Source of the DNA: Flavobacteriaceae bacterium CRH
Lineage (GTDB): Bacteria; Bacteroidota; Bacteroidia; Flavobacteriales; Flavobacteriaceae
Length of the DNA: 64,000 nt
Direction: 5' to 3'
NCBI GenBank assembly: GCA_001507425.1
Contig: LMAJ01000026.1
Span: forward strand, 1-64,000
Of the stretch, positions 63,627-64,000 are shown piece after piece. Each line of letters opens with the position of its first letter. The stretch's first letter is position 1. Position numbers and translations under genes: made by a program. The notes beneath the pieces were generated by a model. That model did not search any database, was not told where the DNA came from, and worked only from the letters and a program-made list of their open reading frames with translations.

Positions 63627-63669
63627 GCTTTTTGCGAAAGTAAATTTGAGCTTTTTACGAAAATAAAAT
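63624..63669. repeat. Tandem 23-bp direct repeat after the deaminase
   Basis: Two adjacent copies (63624-63646 and 63647-63669) read TGAGCTTTTT-(G/A)-CGAAA-(G/A)-TAAA, three mismatches in 23. The first overlaps the stop codon of the restored deaminase frame. Confidence 0.75.
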
Positions 63670-63716
63670 GAAATTTTAAATTGCACTTTTGCAAGTAATT
63701 AAGAAACTCAAAAAAT

Positions 63717-64000
63717 ATGCGTTTACTGCACAAAGATAAAGATGGGCGCGGCGAAATACATTTCCTGACTGAAGAACTGCAAATTAAAGATGCTTTTGAA
63801 AATCCGAAAAGCCAGTTTTTAACGATTGCTTTAAACATCGGCGAAAGCCAAAAAATAACTATTGACGGTGTTTCCTACGATTTTCCATCCTGGAGTATTA
63901 TTCCACTTGTGGCACATCAGGTTTTTTCTTTTGAAAATACCGAAAGCATTAATTTCTGGCGTTACAACCGTGAATTTTATTGCATGGCCGACAGTCACGT
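63717..64000 (+). CDS. AraC-type regulator, N-terminal part (cut by the window edge)
   Basis: An open frame from ATG 63717 runs to the window edge with no stop (at least 94 residues): MRLLHKDKDGRGEIHFLTEE, then QKITIDGVSYDFPSWSII and FWRYNREFYCMADSHV. The cupin-like sensor and the WRYNREFYC motif are typical of a Bacteroidota AraC group; the helix-turn-helix is beyond the window. Target unknown. Confidence 0.6.
   Translation, partial: MRLLHKDKDGRGEIHFLTEELQIKDAFENPKSQFLTIALNIGESQKITIDGVSYDFPSWSIIPLVAHQVFSFENTESINFWRYNREFYCMADSH

Overview
The window looks like chromosomal DNA of a Flavobacterium-type member of the Bacteroidota. It is AT-rich and carries a SusC/SusD pair, a propeller-type AraC sensor-regulator, a type IX-sorted subtilase and several TAnnTTTG promoter boxes. 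I see no rRNA, complete tRNA, CRISPR array, insertion sequence, integrase or replication origin. Genus and family calls come from reading motifs, not from database searches.

Layout. 0-1.5 kb: the 5' part of a secreted RCC1-like repeat protein. 2.5-20.4 kb: a phosphorus-acquisition locus (PhoD phosphatase, polyphosphate kinase, Vps62-like lipoprotein, purple acid phosphatase, a GDPD-alkaline phosphatase fusion, SusD, SusC, and a propeller sensor whose kinase and receiver are degenerate). TTAACA-like direct repeats on an 11-bp period lie upstream of phoD, ppk1 and susC, which suggests PhoB/PhoP control. 20.7-26.9 kb: a TetR-controlled RND efflux operon. 27-38 kb: a stress/envelope region (ferritin-like DUF892 protein, large CheB-CheR-PAS-kinase fusion, glycosyltransferase/UDP-galactopyranose mutase/glycosidase operon, CinA-like protein, several Lys/Ser/Thr-rich or acidic small proteins). 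Three of its promoters share TTATGTAA boxes at 21 or 42 bp from a -7 element. 38.6-53.1 kb: three AraC regulators of one paralogous type next to short- and medium-chain dehydrogenases, plus a HEIGH metalloprotease, a large subtilase and a TetR/SDR/MDR module with its own palindromes. 53.3-56.6 kb: a lone mreB and an arsenic-type operon lacking a pump. 57-60.6 kb: the oxidative pentose-phosphate operon gnd-zwf-pgl. 60.8-64 kb: VOC protein, SDR, AraC, a frameshifted deaminase and the start of a further AraC-like gene.

How the genes fit together. In the phosphorus locus, outer-membrane import (SusC/SusD) is combined with surface or periplasmic release of phosphate from diesters and monoesters (GDPD-AP, PAP, PhoD) and storage as polyphosphate (Ppk1). 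The most unusual points are that phosphatase toolkit with its shared repeats; two large signalling proteins, here and at 28 kb, that have each lost the phospho-accepting histidine; and two tRNA-3'-end-like scars, each with a similar terminator, in direct orientation on both sides of the phosphorus and efflux loci.
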